Notes: generated from the letters alone by a model not told the origin. A DNA stretch of 49,304 nt from Maribellus sp. YY47 (GCF_023111095.1 NZ_JALGYW010000031.1:1-49304); one strand, 5' to 3'; positions 23,226 through 33,223 are shown, numbered from the stretch's first letter. Made by a program: numbers and translations.

Positions 23226-24983
23226 CTATCGACTGGCAGATTTGATACCCTCGACATGCGGGCCTGCCAACTCATCAAAATAAAACTCATGCGTTCCTTT
23301 GTCTACTCCCGGATTCAACATGATTCTCACAACATTGTAGAAATCGTGGCTAACTGCAGCATTCGGATCTGTTACGTCATTTGTAAAGAAACTACCTGCA
23401 GCACCATTGTTTGCGATTCCTTTGAAGTTGTATTCCACCACTTCCCAGGTATTATCCTGCTGAATAGTATAAGTCAGTTCAACACCCGACATCCAGGCCT
23501 CTCCTCCCCAATCAGTGTTCTCCAGCTTTAATAAAACTACATCACCTGCTTTACCATAAACCTGCATTTTGAACGTGCTTAACTGGCGCAAGTCGAAACG
23601 ATAGCCCGACGGCAGTTGCATAAATGCATTGGCATACGGATTAGCGGTTTTAGAATAGAAACCAACTTTTGTACTCTTATTCGGGTACTGGCGATTAGGA
23701 TTGTCAACTGTTGATACAGAACAATCCTGACCTTGTGCCGCAATCATTATCACTTCGCTAAAATCGTTGTACATCACCATCTCATCCAGGAGGAATTCCA
23801 CATAATCCGGATGGTTTTCGGTAATTTCAAGGGTCTGTGTTTTGGTAAGAACACCCAGCGAAGTAGTTGTTGTAACCGTAATCATATAGGTCCCTTTTCG
23901 CATATAAGTATTGGTGAACACTTCATTTACATCGGTAGATTCCTGCACGGTTCCGTTTCCAAAATCAACTGAAATATTGTCGATCGACTGGCCTGCAGGA
24001 ATATTATTCACGGTAAAATGAACTTCGTAAGCGTTGATTCCACTTCCGGCCTGAACACCTACGGTATATTCAATCTTCGGAGGTTCGTATCCTTTGGGAA
24101 TCAAAATGTAGTACCAGCGATTTCCGTCACCGCCAATACAACTTAGCGAGAGTTTATTTTCTGAAAGTTCATCGATTCTGAATTCGTTATCTACAGCGCC
24201 GTAGTCAAAGCCAAAGAAAGCAGGCGTTTCAGAGCTTAATATAAGATAATCGCCGTCAGCTTTGTTTGTTATTGTCCACGTAGCCGGCGCAGGATTATAG
24301 TTTACCTTACAATCTGCTTCTCCGTATAGCGGTTCCGGATTTGAATAATAGGGTAAATTCTTCCTGAAATCTTTAACGTAGGAATCGCCATTGTTATTAA
24401 AATCAAAAACAAATCCTTCAATTTTAAACACGAATTCATCATCGTAGGCTCCCGAGTTTGTTTTCTGAAGCGGAGTCGCTCCCCACCATTCGGGCCAGGT
24501 ACCTCCGGCAGGACCAATTCCAAAATGTCCCCATGTCAGACTATCCACAACCCATGTTTTACCTTGGGCAGCACTTGCACCGCCACTTAAGAAAACGTAT
24601 TTCTCATCGGTAAAAATTGAATAATCGGTTTCGGTTGTAGTATGCGTTTTTGTAACTGAACTACTTCCACCGTTGGTCAGAATGGTCATCGTAATGGTAT
24701 AATCTCCGGGTAACGGATAATAGGCAGTTGCCGAAGATGACTTCACCGTTGCTCCGTTTCCCAGATTAAAACTTACCGTACTAATTCCGCTTAGCTGCGG
24801 GCTAACCAGGTTCACTTTAAAATGGTAAGCATCGTCACCCGGGGTGATTGAGAAATCCATTGTAGAAGGATCAGGCGGAAGGTTTATGCTCGATTCCGGG
24901 CCATCTTCCATGTAGGGTTCGCAGCCAAACATTACCATCAGCGCGAAAAGCCACATTAAATTGAAATATATTTTATTCTTCAT
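23226..24983 (-). CDS. PKD-domain surface glycan-binding lipoprotein (SusE/F position)
   Basis: 585 aa. Lipobox ending in MFGC (Cys21) with following Glu. PKD-like domains occur at about 45-115 (GISTVSFNLGNGATVKSSS then YYPLPGDYTITMTI) and about 305-385 (IDNISVDFGNGTVQES, then YMRKGTYMITVTT). The C-terminal 190 residues form a beta-rich domain (FKMQVYGKAGDVVLLKLENTDWGGEAW, HEFYFDELAGP) resembling a carbohydrate-binding jelly roll. Its position directly after susD is that of surface glycan-binding proteins, which hold the polysaccharide at the outer membrane. There is no catalytic motif. Beta-glucan as the ligand is inferred from the adjoining GH16 and GH3 genes. Confidence 0.85.
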   Translation of the reverse strand: MKNKIYFNLMWLFALMVMFGCEPYMEDGPESSINLPPDPSTMDFSITPGDDAYHFKVNLVSPQLSGISTVSFNLGNGATVKSSSATAYYPLPGDYTITMTILTNGGSSSVTKTHTTTETDYSIFTDEKYVFLSGGASAAQGKTWVVDSLTWGHFGIGPAGGTWPEWWGATPLQKTNSGAYDDEFVFKIEGFVFDFNNNGDSYVKDFRKNLPYYSNPEPLYGEADCKVNYNPAPATWTITNKADGDYLILSSETPAFFGFDYGAVDNEFRIDELSENKLSLSCIGGDGNRWYYILIPKGYEPPKIEYTVGVQAGSGINAYEVHFTVNNIPAGQSIDNISVDFGNGTVQESTDVNEVFTNTYMRKGTYMITVTTTTSLGVLTKTQTLEITENHPDYVEFLLDEMVMYNDFSEVIMIAAQGQDCSVSTVDNPNRQYPNKSTKVGFYSKTANPYANAFMQLPSGYRFDLRQLSTFKMQVYGKAGDVVLLKLENTDWGGEAWMSGVELTYTIQQDNTWEVVEYNFKGIANNGAAGSFFTNDVTDPNAAVSHDFYNVVRIMLNPGVDKGTHEFYFDELAGPHVEGIKSASR

Positions 24984-25015
24984 TTTAGTCCTTTTAAATG
25001 ATTAAACCATGAGGC

Positions 25016-26614
25016 CTACTTGTAAGCAGGAACCATTTGTTGTAATACTCCCTGGTTGGTATTGCGCAATTCGCTCGCCGGTATTGGGAACATTCCCCAG
25101 GTATCGGCTTTGAACGTACGCGGAGTGAAATGCGATGGATTTGGAACATCGGCGGGCACATTAAAACTGTCGTTGATTTTTTGTCCGGCATAGTTGTTTC
25201 CTCTTCTCAGCAAGTCCCATTTGCGAAGACCTTCCAGTCCGAATTCAACGCGACGTTCGTGATAAATATCGTCGAGTGTGATTGCCCCTTTAGCTGCTCC
25301 GGTTCCCATTGCACGGGTACGCACCTTGTTAAAATATCCGAGCGATTTTGAAGGATTGTCGGTCAGGAATAACTCAGCTGCCATCAACAGAACATCGGCA
25401 TAGCGAATATCCATAAAATTGCGCGGAAAATTGTGGTTGGCGTCACCACCCGAACCAATGTAAGCATTCAGCGCCATGAATTTGTTATTGAAATACCCGG
25501 TATTCATAAATGCACGGGTGTAGTCATTCAATTTGGTTTCAGCATCGTACAAGGTTACCTCTTTACGAGGGTCGCCGGCTTCAAACTCATTCAGCAAGCT
25601 CCAGGTAGGAACCGAGAACGACCATCCCGGGAACAATCTGCCATTGTCGCCGTCGGGGTTACGAACGCCTACCCAAACACACGAGAAGTTACCGTTGATG
25701 TTCCAGCCACCCCAGTCGCCTGATTTGGCTTTGTCGGAATACTGAATTTCAAGGATCGACTCTTCGTTATTTTGATTGTCCCAGCTCCATAATTCGGCAT
25801 AATCCGGAACCAAATCGTAAGCTTCACTGATGATCACTGCTTCAAGAGCATTTTGTGCATAGGTTTTATCGATGGTCGTCGTTCCGTCCGACCAGTTTCC
25901 AACACCCATCACGGGTTTTGCAAAACCTTCGTGATACAAATAGATCCTGGCAATTAAGGCCTGAACTGCACCTTTGGTAATGCGACCAGTTTCATCAGCT
26001 GAAACGGTTACCGGCAGAACTGCCACTGCTTTCAAAAGATCGCTGGCAATCTGGGTAAACAACTCTTCCGGTGTATTTTGAGGAAGGTTCTTGTAATCTT
26101 CTACCGACGGCAACACTTCCGTAATGATCGGGGTGTAACCGTAGTGACGTACAAGATCCCAGTAAAAATAGGCTCTTAGAAACAAGGTCTCTGCTTCGAG
26201 TCTTTCTTTCATTCCCTCGGTTGCCCAGGCTACATTGTCCTGTTTTTGCAGGTAAAGGTTGGCCCGGTAGATTCCCGAATAACACCGGTTCCACAGGTCA
26301 GAAGCAGAATTGTTTTCAGCTCCCATTTTAAACATTTCCATGTCCTGCCACTGGCTCATGTCACTAATGTTTGAACCACCGCAGAAAGCATCGTCAGAGA
26401 AAATATCCGACATGGTAGGAACAAACTGCCAGTTTTGTACCGAATAAGCATCGTACACAGCAGCCACGGCCAGCAAGGCCTGTTCTTCGTTCTGGTAGTA
26501 GTTGGCTTCTACCTGCCCGGTTTTGGGTTCCAGTTCCAGAAAATCCTGGGAACAGGACACCTGCAGGAAAACCAAAGCAACGAGACTTAGAATATATATT
26601 GTTTTGTTTTTCAT
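25016..26614 (-). CDS. SusD-family nutrient-binding outer-membrane lipoprotein
   Basis: 532 aa from the ATG at 26614 (an upstream in-frame start at 26641 would bury the signal peptide). Lipobox LQVSC (Cys21) followed by the SQDFLELEPK typical of SusD. TPR-like N-terminal helices carry AETLFLRAYFYWDLVRHYG, and the C-terminal RagB/SusD part has NFMDIRYADVLLMAAEL and ERRVEFGLEGLRKWDLLRRG. SusD caps the SusC channel and captures oligosaccharides. It is 38 bases downstream of susC and 32 bases upstream of the PKD lipoprotein gene, so all are co-transcribed. Confidence 0.96.
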   Translation of the reverse strand: MKNKTIYILSLVALVFLQVSCSQDFLELEPKTGQVEANYYQNEEQALLAVAAVYDAYSVQNWQFVPTMSDIFSDDAFCGGSNISDMSQWQDMEMFKMGAENNSASDLWNRCYSGIYRANLYLQKQDNVAWATEGMKERLEAETLFLRAYFYWDLVRHYGYTPIITEVLPSVEDYKNLPQNTPEELFTQIASDLLKAVAVLPVTVSADETGRITKGAVQALIARIYLYHEGFAKPVMGVGNWSDGTTTIDKTYAQNALEAVIISEAYDLVPDYAELWSWDNQNNEESILEIQYSDKAKSGDWGGWNINGNFSCVWVGVRNPDGDNGRLFPGWSFSVPTWSLLNEFEAGDPRKEVTLYDAETKLNDYTRAFMNTGYFNNKFMALNAYIGSGGDANHNFPRNFMDIRYADVLLMAAELFLTDNPSKSLGYFNKVRTRAMGTGAAKGAITLDDIYHERRVEFGLEGLRKWDLLRRGNNYAGQKINDSFNVPADVPNPSHFTPRTFKADTWGMFPIPASELRNTNQGVLQQMVPAYK

Positions 26615-26652
26615 CTGTTTTAATTTTAAATAGTTGATCATTCGGAACGAGC

Positions 26653-29600
26653 TTAGAAAGTAATGTTTACACCTCCGAGCACGGTTCGCGGCTGCGGATA
26701 AATACCATGATCGATACCATTACTAAATACACCACCACCAATTTCAGGATCGTAGCCGATGTACTTTGTAAACGTGAGCAGGTTTTCTCCTGACACGTAA
26801 AAACGCAGGCGATCAATTTTCAGGTAATTCGTTACGGTTTTGGGCAAAGTGTAACCCAGGGTAACGTTTCTAAGCCGTACAAAACTTCCGTCGTGAACAA
26901 AGAAATCACTCACTGTTTTCATGTTTTGATTGTCGTCGACAAAAGTTACACGAGGATATTCGTTTGAAGTACCGGGACCGGTCCAGCGATTCAGCCATTC
27001 CGTACGGTAGTTGGTTCCGTTCATGTCGTAACGACGGGTTGCATCGTATACTTCCTGACCAAGCGCAGCATAAATAAAAGCCGTGAAATCGAAACCTCCG
27101 TATTCAAGCGTCAGGTTCAAACCTCCTGTAAAATCGGGATACGGAGATCCTAATTCCATGTAATCATCCGTAGAAATCTTTCCGTCGCCATTGGAATCCA
27201 CAAAGCGAATGTCTCCCGGTTTGGCATTGGGCTGAATCAATCCTCCGTCGTTATTTGTGTAGGCATTAATTTCTTCTACCGTCTGGAAAATACCATCGGT
27301 TTTTGCGCCCCAGAAAATTCCCATTGGAGTTCCAACTGCAGCATACAAAACTCCCGACTGACCAAAACCTCCGTCACCGCCCTGCAGGCGTTTTTCGGCA
27401 TTCTGAATGTCGAGTACTTCGTTTTTGTTGTAGGCTCCGTTAATCGATGCACTCACATAGAGTTTACCCAATTCTTTCCGGTAGCTTACTTCTGCTTCGA
27501 AACCTGAGTTACGAACTTCTCCACCGTTAATCGTTGGTGCTGAGTTACCCACCAACATGGGCACAGGAGCGGTAACCAACCAGTCTTTTGTGGTTTTCAC
27601 GTAGTAATCGAGCGAAACGCGCAAGCTGTTTTCCAGCGCTGCCATATCGATACCAATGTTGGTTTGTTCTGAAGTTTCCCATTTCAACGACGGGTTTGCA
27701 ATTTTGGTAGGTTGCGTTCCGTTGTACTGGGTTTTATTGTCGCCGAAATAGTAGATGTTTTGGTTACCAATAATTGACGTATAACCAAAGTCTCCGATGT
27801 TTTCACTACCGTTTTGTCCCCAACTGGCACGAATTTTCAACAAATCGAGTTTGTCAGCCAATCCGGCCAGAAACTCTTCGCGTGACAGCACCCATCCCAT
27901 AGAAACAGAAGGGAAGTAACCGTACTTATTTTCCGATCCGAAACGGGAAGAACCGTCGCGTCGCAGCGTAGCCGCCAACATGTACCGATCTTTATAGTCG
28001 TAGTTTACACGACCGAAAATAGAAGCTACCGTATGTTCCGAGAACCCTCCGTAAACGTTCATACTTTCAGGATCCGTTGCATTATCAATGTAGGAATGCT
28101 CAAGATCATCGAAAATCACATCCTTTTTGCTTCCGCCAACATTATCGAACTGATCTTTAAATCCTGTAGTACCGGCCATCAAGGTGAAATGATGGTCCTC
28201 GATGGTTTTGTCGTAAGTCAATACGTTTTCAAAGTTCCAACGGGTATAAAGTCTCATCTGACGACTGGCCTGATCGGTGATGGTAAAATGAAGAGCATCG
28301 AGGTAATAATAGGGCTGATACCCTCTATCGTCGACCAATGCCAGCTCTCCGCTGTAAGACGATTTAAAAGTTAAACCCTTCAATACGTCAGACAGTTTGC
28401 CAAAATCAACGGTACCGGTAAGACCTCCGATAAATTTGCTGGTTTTTGTTTCACTGTTAAGCTGATCAAGCAAAGCAATCGGATTGGTAATTTCCTGCAA
28501 TCCAATTCCAAATTGCTCAGGTGTTGCCCACGAACCATCACTGTTGGTTACCGGAACAACCGGAGGCATGTTGATAGCCTGTGCCAAACCGTTTCCAAAA
28601 TGGTCGTTGGTATCAATCCCTTTACTGTTTATGCGAACAAGGTTTACGTTTGTTCCCAAATTAAAGAAACCAAATTGCGAAGTGCTATTCAGGCGGATGC
28701 TGAAGCGTTCGTATTTTGATTTGCCCTTGGCAACAATACCATCCTGTTTCAGGTAATTAAATGAAGAAGTGTAAGCAGTTTTTTGGGTACCTCCGGTAAA
28801 CGATATGGAATGATTTTGCTTTGGAGCATCGTAATTAAACATCTGGTCCTGCCAGTCGGTGTCAGCAGTAAAGCCTGCAATTTCATCGCTGGTGAAATAC
28901 AAGGTTCCGTTACCATTCAACGAAGCCTCGTTGGTGAGCATTGTGTATTCCTGTGCATTCAACAGGTCGAGCTTTTTCCATGGATTTTGAACTCCGTAGT
29001 AACCGTCGTACGATACCGTGAATTTTTCGTTGGTATTTCCTTTTTTGGTCGTAATCAGGATTACACCATTCGCACCACGAGCTCCGTAAATCGCACTTGA
29101 AGCAGCATCTTTCAAAACTTCAATAGATTCAATATCTCCCGACGACAGGAAATCTGTTCCTGCGCCACTCATTGGCAAACCGTCGATTATGTATAAAGGC
29201 TCAGCATCTCCGTTGGTGCCAATCCCCCTGATACGAACCGAAACCTGGTCGCCAGGTTGCCCCGAATTACCGGAGATAACAACACCTGCAGTTTTTCCCT
29301 GCAAGGCTTGTGTTAACCTCATATCCGATGATTTTCTCAATTCATCTCCATCTACTTTTGCAATAGCACCGGTTACAAGGCTTTTCTTTTGAACACCATA
29401 ACCAACCACCACCACTTCGTCGACATCGAAAGCAGTACTTTCCAGTTGAACATTGATTTCTGTTCGTCCACTAACTGCAACTTCCTGAGTTTTCATTCCT
29501 ACAAACGAAAACTGAAGAATAGCATCGGCAGGTACTGATAATTGGTAAATCCCGTCGATATTGGTAACGGTACCATTTGTAGTACCTTTGACAACAACCG

Positions 29601-29739
29601 TAACTCCGGGCAATGGCTCGTTGTCGGCAGCCGAAATTACCACACCTTTGAGCGCAACTTCCTGGGCAAACAAACCCACGGAGAAGATTGTCCCCAAAAG
29701 CAACATGAGAATTTTTCTCATCATTTGTCTTCTTTTCAT
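26653..29739 (-). CDS. SusC/RagA-family TonB-dependent outer-membrane transporter
   Basis: 1028 aa from the ATG at 29739 (upstream in-frame codons to 29784 would displace the signal peptide). After the signal peptide (ending VGLFAQ) comes a carboxypeptidase-regulatory-like domain (LKGVVISAADNEPLPGVTVVVKG, then NIDGIYQLSVPA). Next are the TonB-box/plug entry EVVVVGYGVQKKSLVTGAI, the plug motif IRIRGIGTNGDAEPLYIIDG, and a beta-barrel ending in aromatic NITF. There is no STN domain, so it is not an anti-sigma-linked type. It imports beta-gluco-oligosaccharides with SusD, powered by TonB. It is the first gene of the operon. The 5' region (29740-30162) is described separately. Confidence 0.96.
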   Translation of the reverse strand: MKRRQMMRKILMLLLGTIFSVGLFAQEVALKGVVISAADNEPLPGVTVVVKGTTNGTVTNIDGIYQLSVPADAILQFSFVGMKTQEVAVSGRTEINVQLESTAFDVDEVVVVGYGVQKKSLVTGAIAKVDGDELRKSSDMRLTQALQGKTAGVVISGNSGQPGDQVSVRIRGIGTNGDAEPLYIIDGLPMSGAGTDFLSSGDIESIEVLKDAASSAIYGARGANGVILITTKKGNTNEKFTVSYDGYYGVQNPWKKLDLLNAQEYTMLTNEASLNGNGTLYFTSDEIAGFTADTDWQDQMFNYDAPKQNHSISFTGGTQKTAYTSSFNYLKQDGIVAKGKSKYERFSIRLNSTSQFGFFNLGTNVNLVRINSKGIDTNDHFGNGLAQAINMPPVVPVTNSDGSWATPEQFGIGLQEITNPIALLDQLNSETKTSKFIGGLTGTVDFGKLSDVLKGLTFKSSYSGELALVDDRGYQPYYYLDALHFTITDQASRQMRLYTRWNFENVLTYDKTIEDHHFTLMAGTTGFKDQFDNVGGSKKDVIFDDLEHSYIDNATDPESMNVYGGFSEHTVASIFGRVNYDYKDRYMLAATLRRDGSSRFGSENKYGYFPSVSMGWVLSREEFLAGLADKLDLLKIRASWGQNGSENIGDFGYTSIIGNQNIYYFGDNKTQYNGTQPTKIANPSLKWETSEQTNIGIDMAALENSLRVSLDYYVKTTKDWLVTAPVPMLVGNSAPTINGGEVRNSGFEAEVSYRKELGKLYVSASINGAYNKNEVLDIQNAEKRLQGGDGGFGQSGVLYAAVGTPMGIFWGAKTDGIFQTVEEINAYTNNDGGLIQPNAKPGDIRFVDSNGDGKISTDDYMELGSPYPDFTGGLNLTLEYGGFDFTAFIYAALGQEVYDATRRYDMNGTNYRTEWLNRWTGPGTSNEYPRVTFVDDNQNMKTVSDFFVHDGSFVRLRNVTLGYTLPKTVTNYLKIDRLRFYVSGENLLTFTKYIGYDPEIGGGVFSNGIDHGIYPQPRTVLGGVNITF

Positions 29740-29783
29740 AGATAAAAGTTTGATGTTAATGTGTAATAATGACGTACATTTCA

Positions 29784-29816
29784 TTTGAACACCCGCCTAA
29801 TTGCGGTGTATCTTTG
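29784..29816 (+). promoter_or_regulatory. Consensus promoter directed away from susC
   Basis: TTTG (29784-29787) and TATCTTTG (29809-29816), 21 bases apart, form a full Bacteroidota promoter on the plus strand. A second full -7 match, TATTTTTG, lies at 29887-29894. No plus-strand protein gene follows. In the whole 29740-30162 gap no full TAnnTTTG was found for the minus strand, so the susC promoter itself is not identified. Confidence 0.4.
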
Positions 29817-29821
29817 CAATA

Positions 29822-30162
29822 TGATCTTATTGTGAATTTGTGCAGGAGGCGTTTTTCAAGATAGGCCTTAAATTTCATAGATAAGTTATTTTTGTTTCGT
29901 TAGACACTCTATCAGATTTCAGCATAATCCACATCGTGAATTCCGTCCGTCTGATTAAATTGTAGCAACAAAAATGTGATTTGACCTAACCCAAAGCAAA
30001 AAAATACCTATCACATAAATACTTCATTCATATTTTTTCAATACATCAAAAACACATCACAAAAACCATTAACACCTAAATATGTGGTACTTAACAATTA
30101 TTAACTTGTAGTGTTTACTACAACAGCACAGTATGTGTTCTACAACACATCTGCTTTTATTG
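29822..30162 (+). ncRNA. Candidate small RNA divergent from susC
   Basis: If the promoter at 29784-29816 is active, an RNA of about 330 bases would run through the otherwise empty gap to a perfect 7-bp hairpin, ATGTGTT-ctac-AACACAT (30133-30150). That hairpin is followed by CTGCTTTTATTG, a weak terminator-like tail. No ORF of note lies inside. Small RNAs near susC genes are known in Bacteroides, which is the only functional hint. The hairpin is A+T-rich and could equally be an operator. Confidence 0.25.
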
Positions 30163-33033
30163 TTAAATATTCAACAGGAAAGTAGATAGATTAACATCGC
30201 GCGAGAGTTCCATCTTTTTCCGGAGGCGATAGCGACTGATTTCAACTCCACGATCAGAAATATTCATTAAAGTGGCAATTTCCTTGGTCGATATGTTCAT
30301 TCGAATATAGGCACAAAGACGTAGATCTTTGGGTGACAACTGCGGAAAATGTTCTTTTAGCCGGGCAAAGAAATCGGCATGCACTTCCTCGAAATAACTC
30401 TCAAAAATCTTCTTTTGCTGCTGACCATCAATTTCGCGATCGATACGCTTTTTTAGCACCACCATTTTGGTTTTTACCGAACTGTCGGCGGTTTGGTCTG
30501 CAATCTGTTTTAATTCCTGGTTGATCTTTAACAGGAATTTATTTTTCTGAACAAGACTCAGTGTTTGATTAGCCAATTCCTTATCCAGGTATATTTTCTC
30601 TGCCTCCAGTTTTTCATTTTTAAGCCGGATGATTTCCTTGTCGGCCAACAGCGACTGTTGCTGGAATTCTTTTTCTGTCTTTTTTAGCTCTTTTTCATGT
30701 TTCCTTCGTTCTCTCTGCTTCGAACGTTCAAACCGTCGTTGCACAATCCAGGTGATTGCAATAATCAACAGAATAAAGAACAAGAGGTAAATATAGCGGG
30801 CCAAAAGCGACCGGTACCAGGGAGGAGTAATGACAAACGAAAACTGCGCTTCGTCACTTTCGGCACCGTAAGCATTTTGGGCTTTTACCCTGAAGACGTA
30901 TTCATTCTCGGGCAGGTTGGTAATATCCCTGTAGTTGTCGGGCGACCAGGGCGACCAGCTTTCGGAATAGTTATCGATAAAATAGCTAAACTGCAACTGA
31001 CCCGGATTCTGAAAAAAAGGTGCTGCAAAGTAAAAGCGGAATGCATTTCGGTTAAAGGGAAATTCGCGGGCCAAATCGGGCTCCTTTGGATAGATCACCG
31101 AATCGAGATACGGGACTTCAACTTTGGTAATAAACGACCGGAAGGGTACATTGTAGGAAGTAACTATGCGCGAAGAATAATGAGCAAATCCATCCTCTAT
31201 TCCAAAAAATACGTTGTCGTTACCCAGCACATACAAAAACTCAAATCCGCCAACAAAGGTGCCGCTGAGCTGAGAAAACGGCGCAGCTATTTTACTATAA
31301 CTAAAATCGTCGTTCTTGTGTAGTAGCCCGGCATCTTTCCCGGCAATGTACCAAAGGTTTTCCTGATCGTCGACTGCTACAAATTTTATCTGATCGCGGA
31401 GGTCGAAAAGCGTATTTAATTCCTCATTCTTTTCAAACCTGTCTTCTGCCTTGTTGTATTGATACAAACCGTCGGTTGTTGAGATGTACCAGTTTTTATT
31501 GATTTCCATCAACAAATTTTGATCGACACTTGGTAAGCCTTTGGCAGAATTATACAAGGTCATATTTTCAACCGATTCATGGTCGGTACTAAACTGAATT
31601 CGGAACACTCCCTTACTCCCATGGCTCATCCACAGGTTACCTTCCTCATCCTGTGTCAGAAACCGGCTCGATTCAGAGAAGTTCTTTATTTTTGTTTTAA
31701 ACTTCCATCCACTGCCCAAATCCTGAAATAAAACCAGTCCGTTGTAGTGGCCTCCCACCATTAAAGTCGAATCCTCCGACAGCTGAATATATTTCCACCC
31801 TCCAGGTTCTTCACTCATTTTTCGGGCTTTCGTTCCATCTATTATGAAAGTTCCAAAATGGTGTCCGCAAACCAGCTGATTATTTATCACTTCGAGACTC
31901 CAAACCTGTCCTTCAGTATTTTTTATTAATTCAAATCCTTCTTCAGTATTGGTACCAATCGCATTGAACGGTTTTACAAAAAGTCCCTGATTGGTTCCCA
32001 AATAGAGATTATCATTATTGACGATGCAGCAATAACCTGTACTTATTCCATCGTAACTCGTTATGTAGCTAAGCGGAGAATTCAACTCAATATAATCTAT
32101 CCCGTTATCAAGTCCCAGCCAAAGATTTCCCGAATTGTCGAGGAATTCACTTAAAATGGTATTGTTTTGAAGTCCTTTTGCACGATTAATTTGCTGAACT
32201 ACTTTCCCGTCTGATGTTACAATCAGAATTCCATTCAAAATTGTACCTATTGCTAAATGGTTTTCATCGGTTTTTACCGCGCAAAAAAGTTTGTATTTAC
32301 CTACCAGATCATTTACAGGAACATCCCATTCATCCAATTTCCCGTTTGAATAATAAAACCAACCATCCTGAGCCGTCCCTATCAATAGTTGATTATCGTG
32401 AAAACTGACAATGGAAAGAATCTCCGAGTTTATAAGTTCATCTGCCCAGGGAACCTTGTTGACAAAACCGTTGATCAACTCAAATAAACCTACGCCCGGC
32501 TCGTGAAAGAACAATCGATTATTCACATAAAAAGAGTAACTAAACGCCTTTTGAGGCCTGATTGTCGAGATCTCACCTTCCCGGTAAATAAAAATGTACT
32601 GGTACGATTGAAAAACTATTCCGAACTGAGTTTCGTAAATTTTCCAAATCACGCCTGTCCCGCCAAAATCTGAGGGTAGCTTACTTTTTAAACTCCTGAA
32701 GCGAGTATTCTCGTCACTATTGGTCTCATACACACCAAAATCATCGTCTAATCCAATATAAACTGTGCCTTTTTTATCCACACAAACCGAGCGAACCGGC
32801 GAACGACCCGGAACATCAAAGAGGGTCCATTTTACGCCATCGAACCGAAGCAGCCCATCATTATTGGCAAAATATAAAAAGCCATCCGGATCCTGTGCAA
32901 CTGCCCAGTTCTGTGTTCCTGCATTGTATTCTGATTTAGGATAATTGTGAATTTTCGGTATACCGGTATTCTTCACCTGCGCGAAACCGGTCCATGGGAG
33001 GATGAAAAGCAATATGATCCAAAAATTTCTCAA
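30163..33033 (-). CDS. Membrane-spanning propeller/Y_Y_Y regulator with LuxR-type HTH
   Basis: 956 aa. After a signal peptide (1-18, ending GFAQ), about 680 residues form periplasmic beta-propeller repeats (strings such as IGLDDDFGVYE, LWLGLDNGIDYIEL, LWMSHGSKGVFRI and LWYIAGKDAGLL). A Y_Y_Y domain (about 690-770, LPENEYVFRVKAQNAYG) and one membrane helix (YLLFFILLIIAITWIV) follow. A long coiled coil then leads to a C-terminal LuxR-like helix-turn-helix (LSPKDLRLCAYIRMNISTKEIATLMNISDRGVEISRYRLRKK). There is no histidine kinase or receiver domain, unlike classical hybrid two-component sensors. It likely senses beta-glucan fragments in the periplasm and activates the adjacent susC operon. The start appears to be TTG: an in-frame TGA lies two codons upstream and the signal peptide begins at once. 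Confidence 0.88.
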   Translation of the reverse strand: MRNFWIILLFILPWTGFAQVKNTGIPKIHNYPKSEYNAGTQNWAVAQDPDGFLYFANNDGLLRFDGVKWTLFDVPGRSPVRSVCVDKKGTVYIGLDDDFGVYETNSDENTRFRSLKSKLPSDFGGTGVIWKIYETQFGIVFQSYQYIFIYREGEISTIRPQKAFSYSFYVNNRLFFHEPGVGLFELINGFVNKVPWADELINSEILSIVSFHDNQLLIGTAQDGWFYYSNGKLDEWDVPVNDLVGKYKLFCAVKTDENHLAIGTILNGILIVTSDGKVVQQINRAKGLQNNTILSEFLDNSGNLWLGLDNGIDYIELNSPLSYITSYDGISTGYCCIVNNDNLYLGTNQGLFVKPFNAIGTNTEEGFELIKNTEGQVWSLEVINNQLVCGHHFGTFIIDGTKARKMSEEPGGWKYIQLSEDSTLMVGGHYNGLVLFQDLGSGWKFKTKIKNFSESSRFLTQDEEGNLWMSHGSKGVFRIQFSTDHESVENMTLYNSAKGLPSVDQNLLMEINKNWYISTTDGLYQYNKAEDRFEKNEELNTLFDLRDQIKFVAVDDQENLWYIAGKDAGLLHKNDDFSYSKIAAPFSQLSGTFVGGFEFLYVLGNDNVFFGIEDGFAHYSSRIVTSYNVPFRSFITKVEVPYLDSVIYPKEPDLAREFPFNRNAFRFYFAAPFFQNPGQLQFSYFIDNYSESWSPWSPDNYRDITNLPENEYVFRVKAQNAYGAESDEAQFSFVITPPWYRSLLARYIYLLFFILLIIAITWIVQRRFERSKQRERRKHEKELKKTEKEFQQQSLLADKEIIRLKNEKLEAEKIYLDKELANQTLSLVQKNKFLLKINQELKQIADQTADSSVKTKMVVLKKRIDREIDGQQQKKIFESYFEEVHADFFARLKEHFPQLSPKDLRLCAYIRMNISTKEIATLMNISDRGVEISRYRLRKKMELSRDVNLSTFLLNI

Positions 33034-33197
33034 AACTCAGGCCTGATTTTATTAGCTGTCCGAAAAATAACGTTTTTGAATTTAAAATTTTCCGAGACAA
33101 CTTGCAAACGAATTTTTCATTGGCGAATTCAGGCAGTTGTTCATCAACCGGATCAAGTTATTCACCGATAAAATAAATGCCCTACAAGCGAAATTCG

Positions 33198-33205
33198 TAA
33201 CTTTT
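33198..33205 (+). promoter_or_regulatory. Near-consensus -7 element for the serine hydrolase gene
   Basis: TAACTTTT differs from TAnnTTTG at the last base and lies 18 bases before the ATG. The remaining 33034-33197 region between the divergent genes holds nothing else recognised. Confidence 0.3.
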
Positions 33206-33223
33206 CTATAAAAACCGGATACC

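Noticed and set aside
30697-31323. 208-codon plus-strand frame opposite the PUL regulator
   Set aside because: Length is notable, but the minus-strand regulator is clearly coding here and the antisense frame shows no domain or initiation signal.
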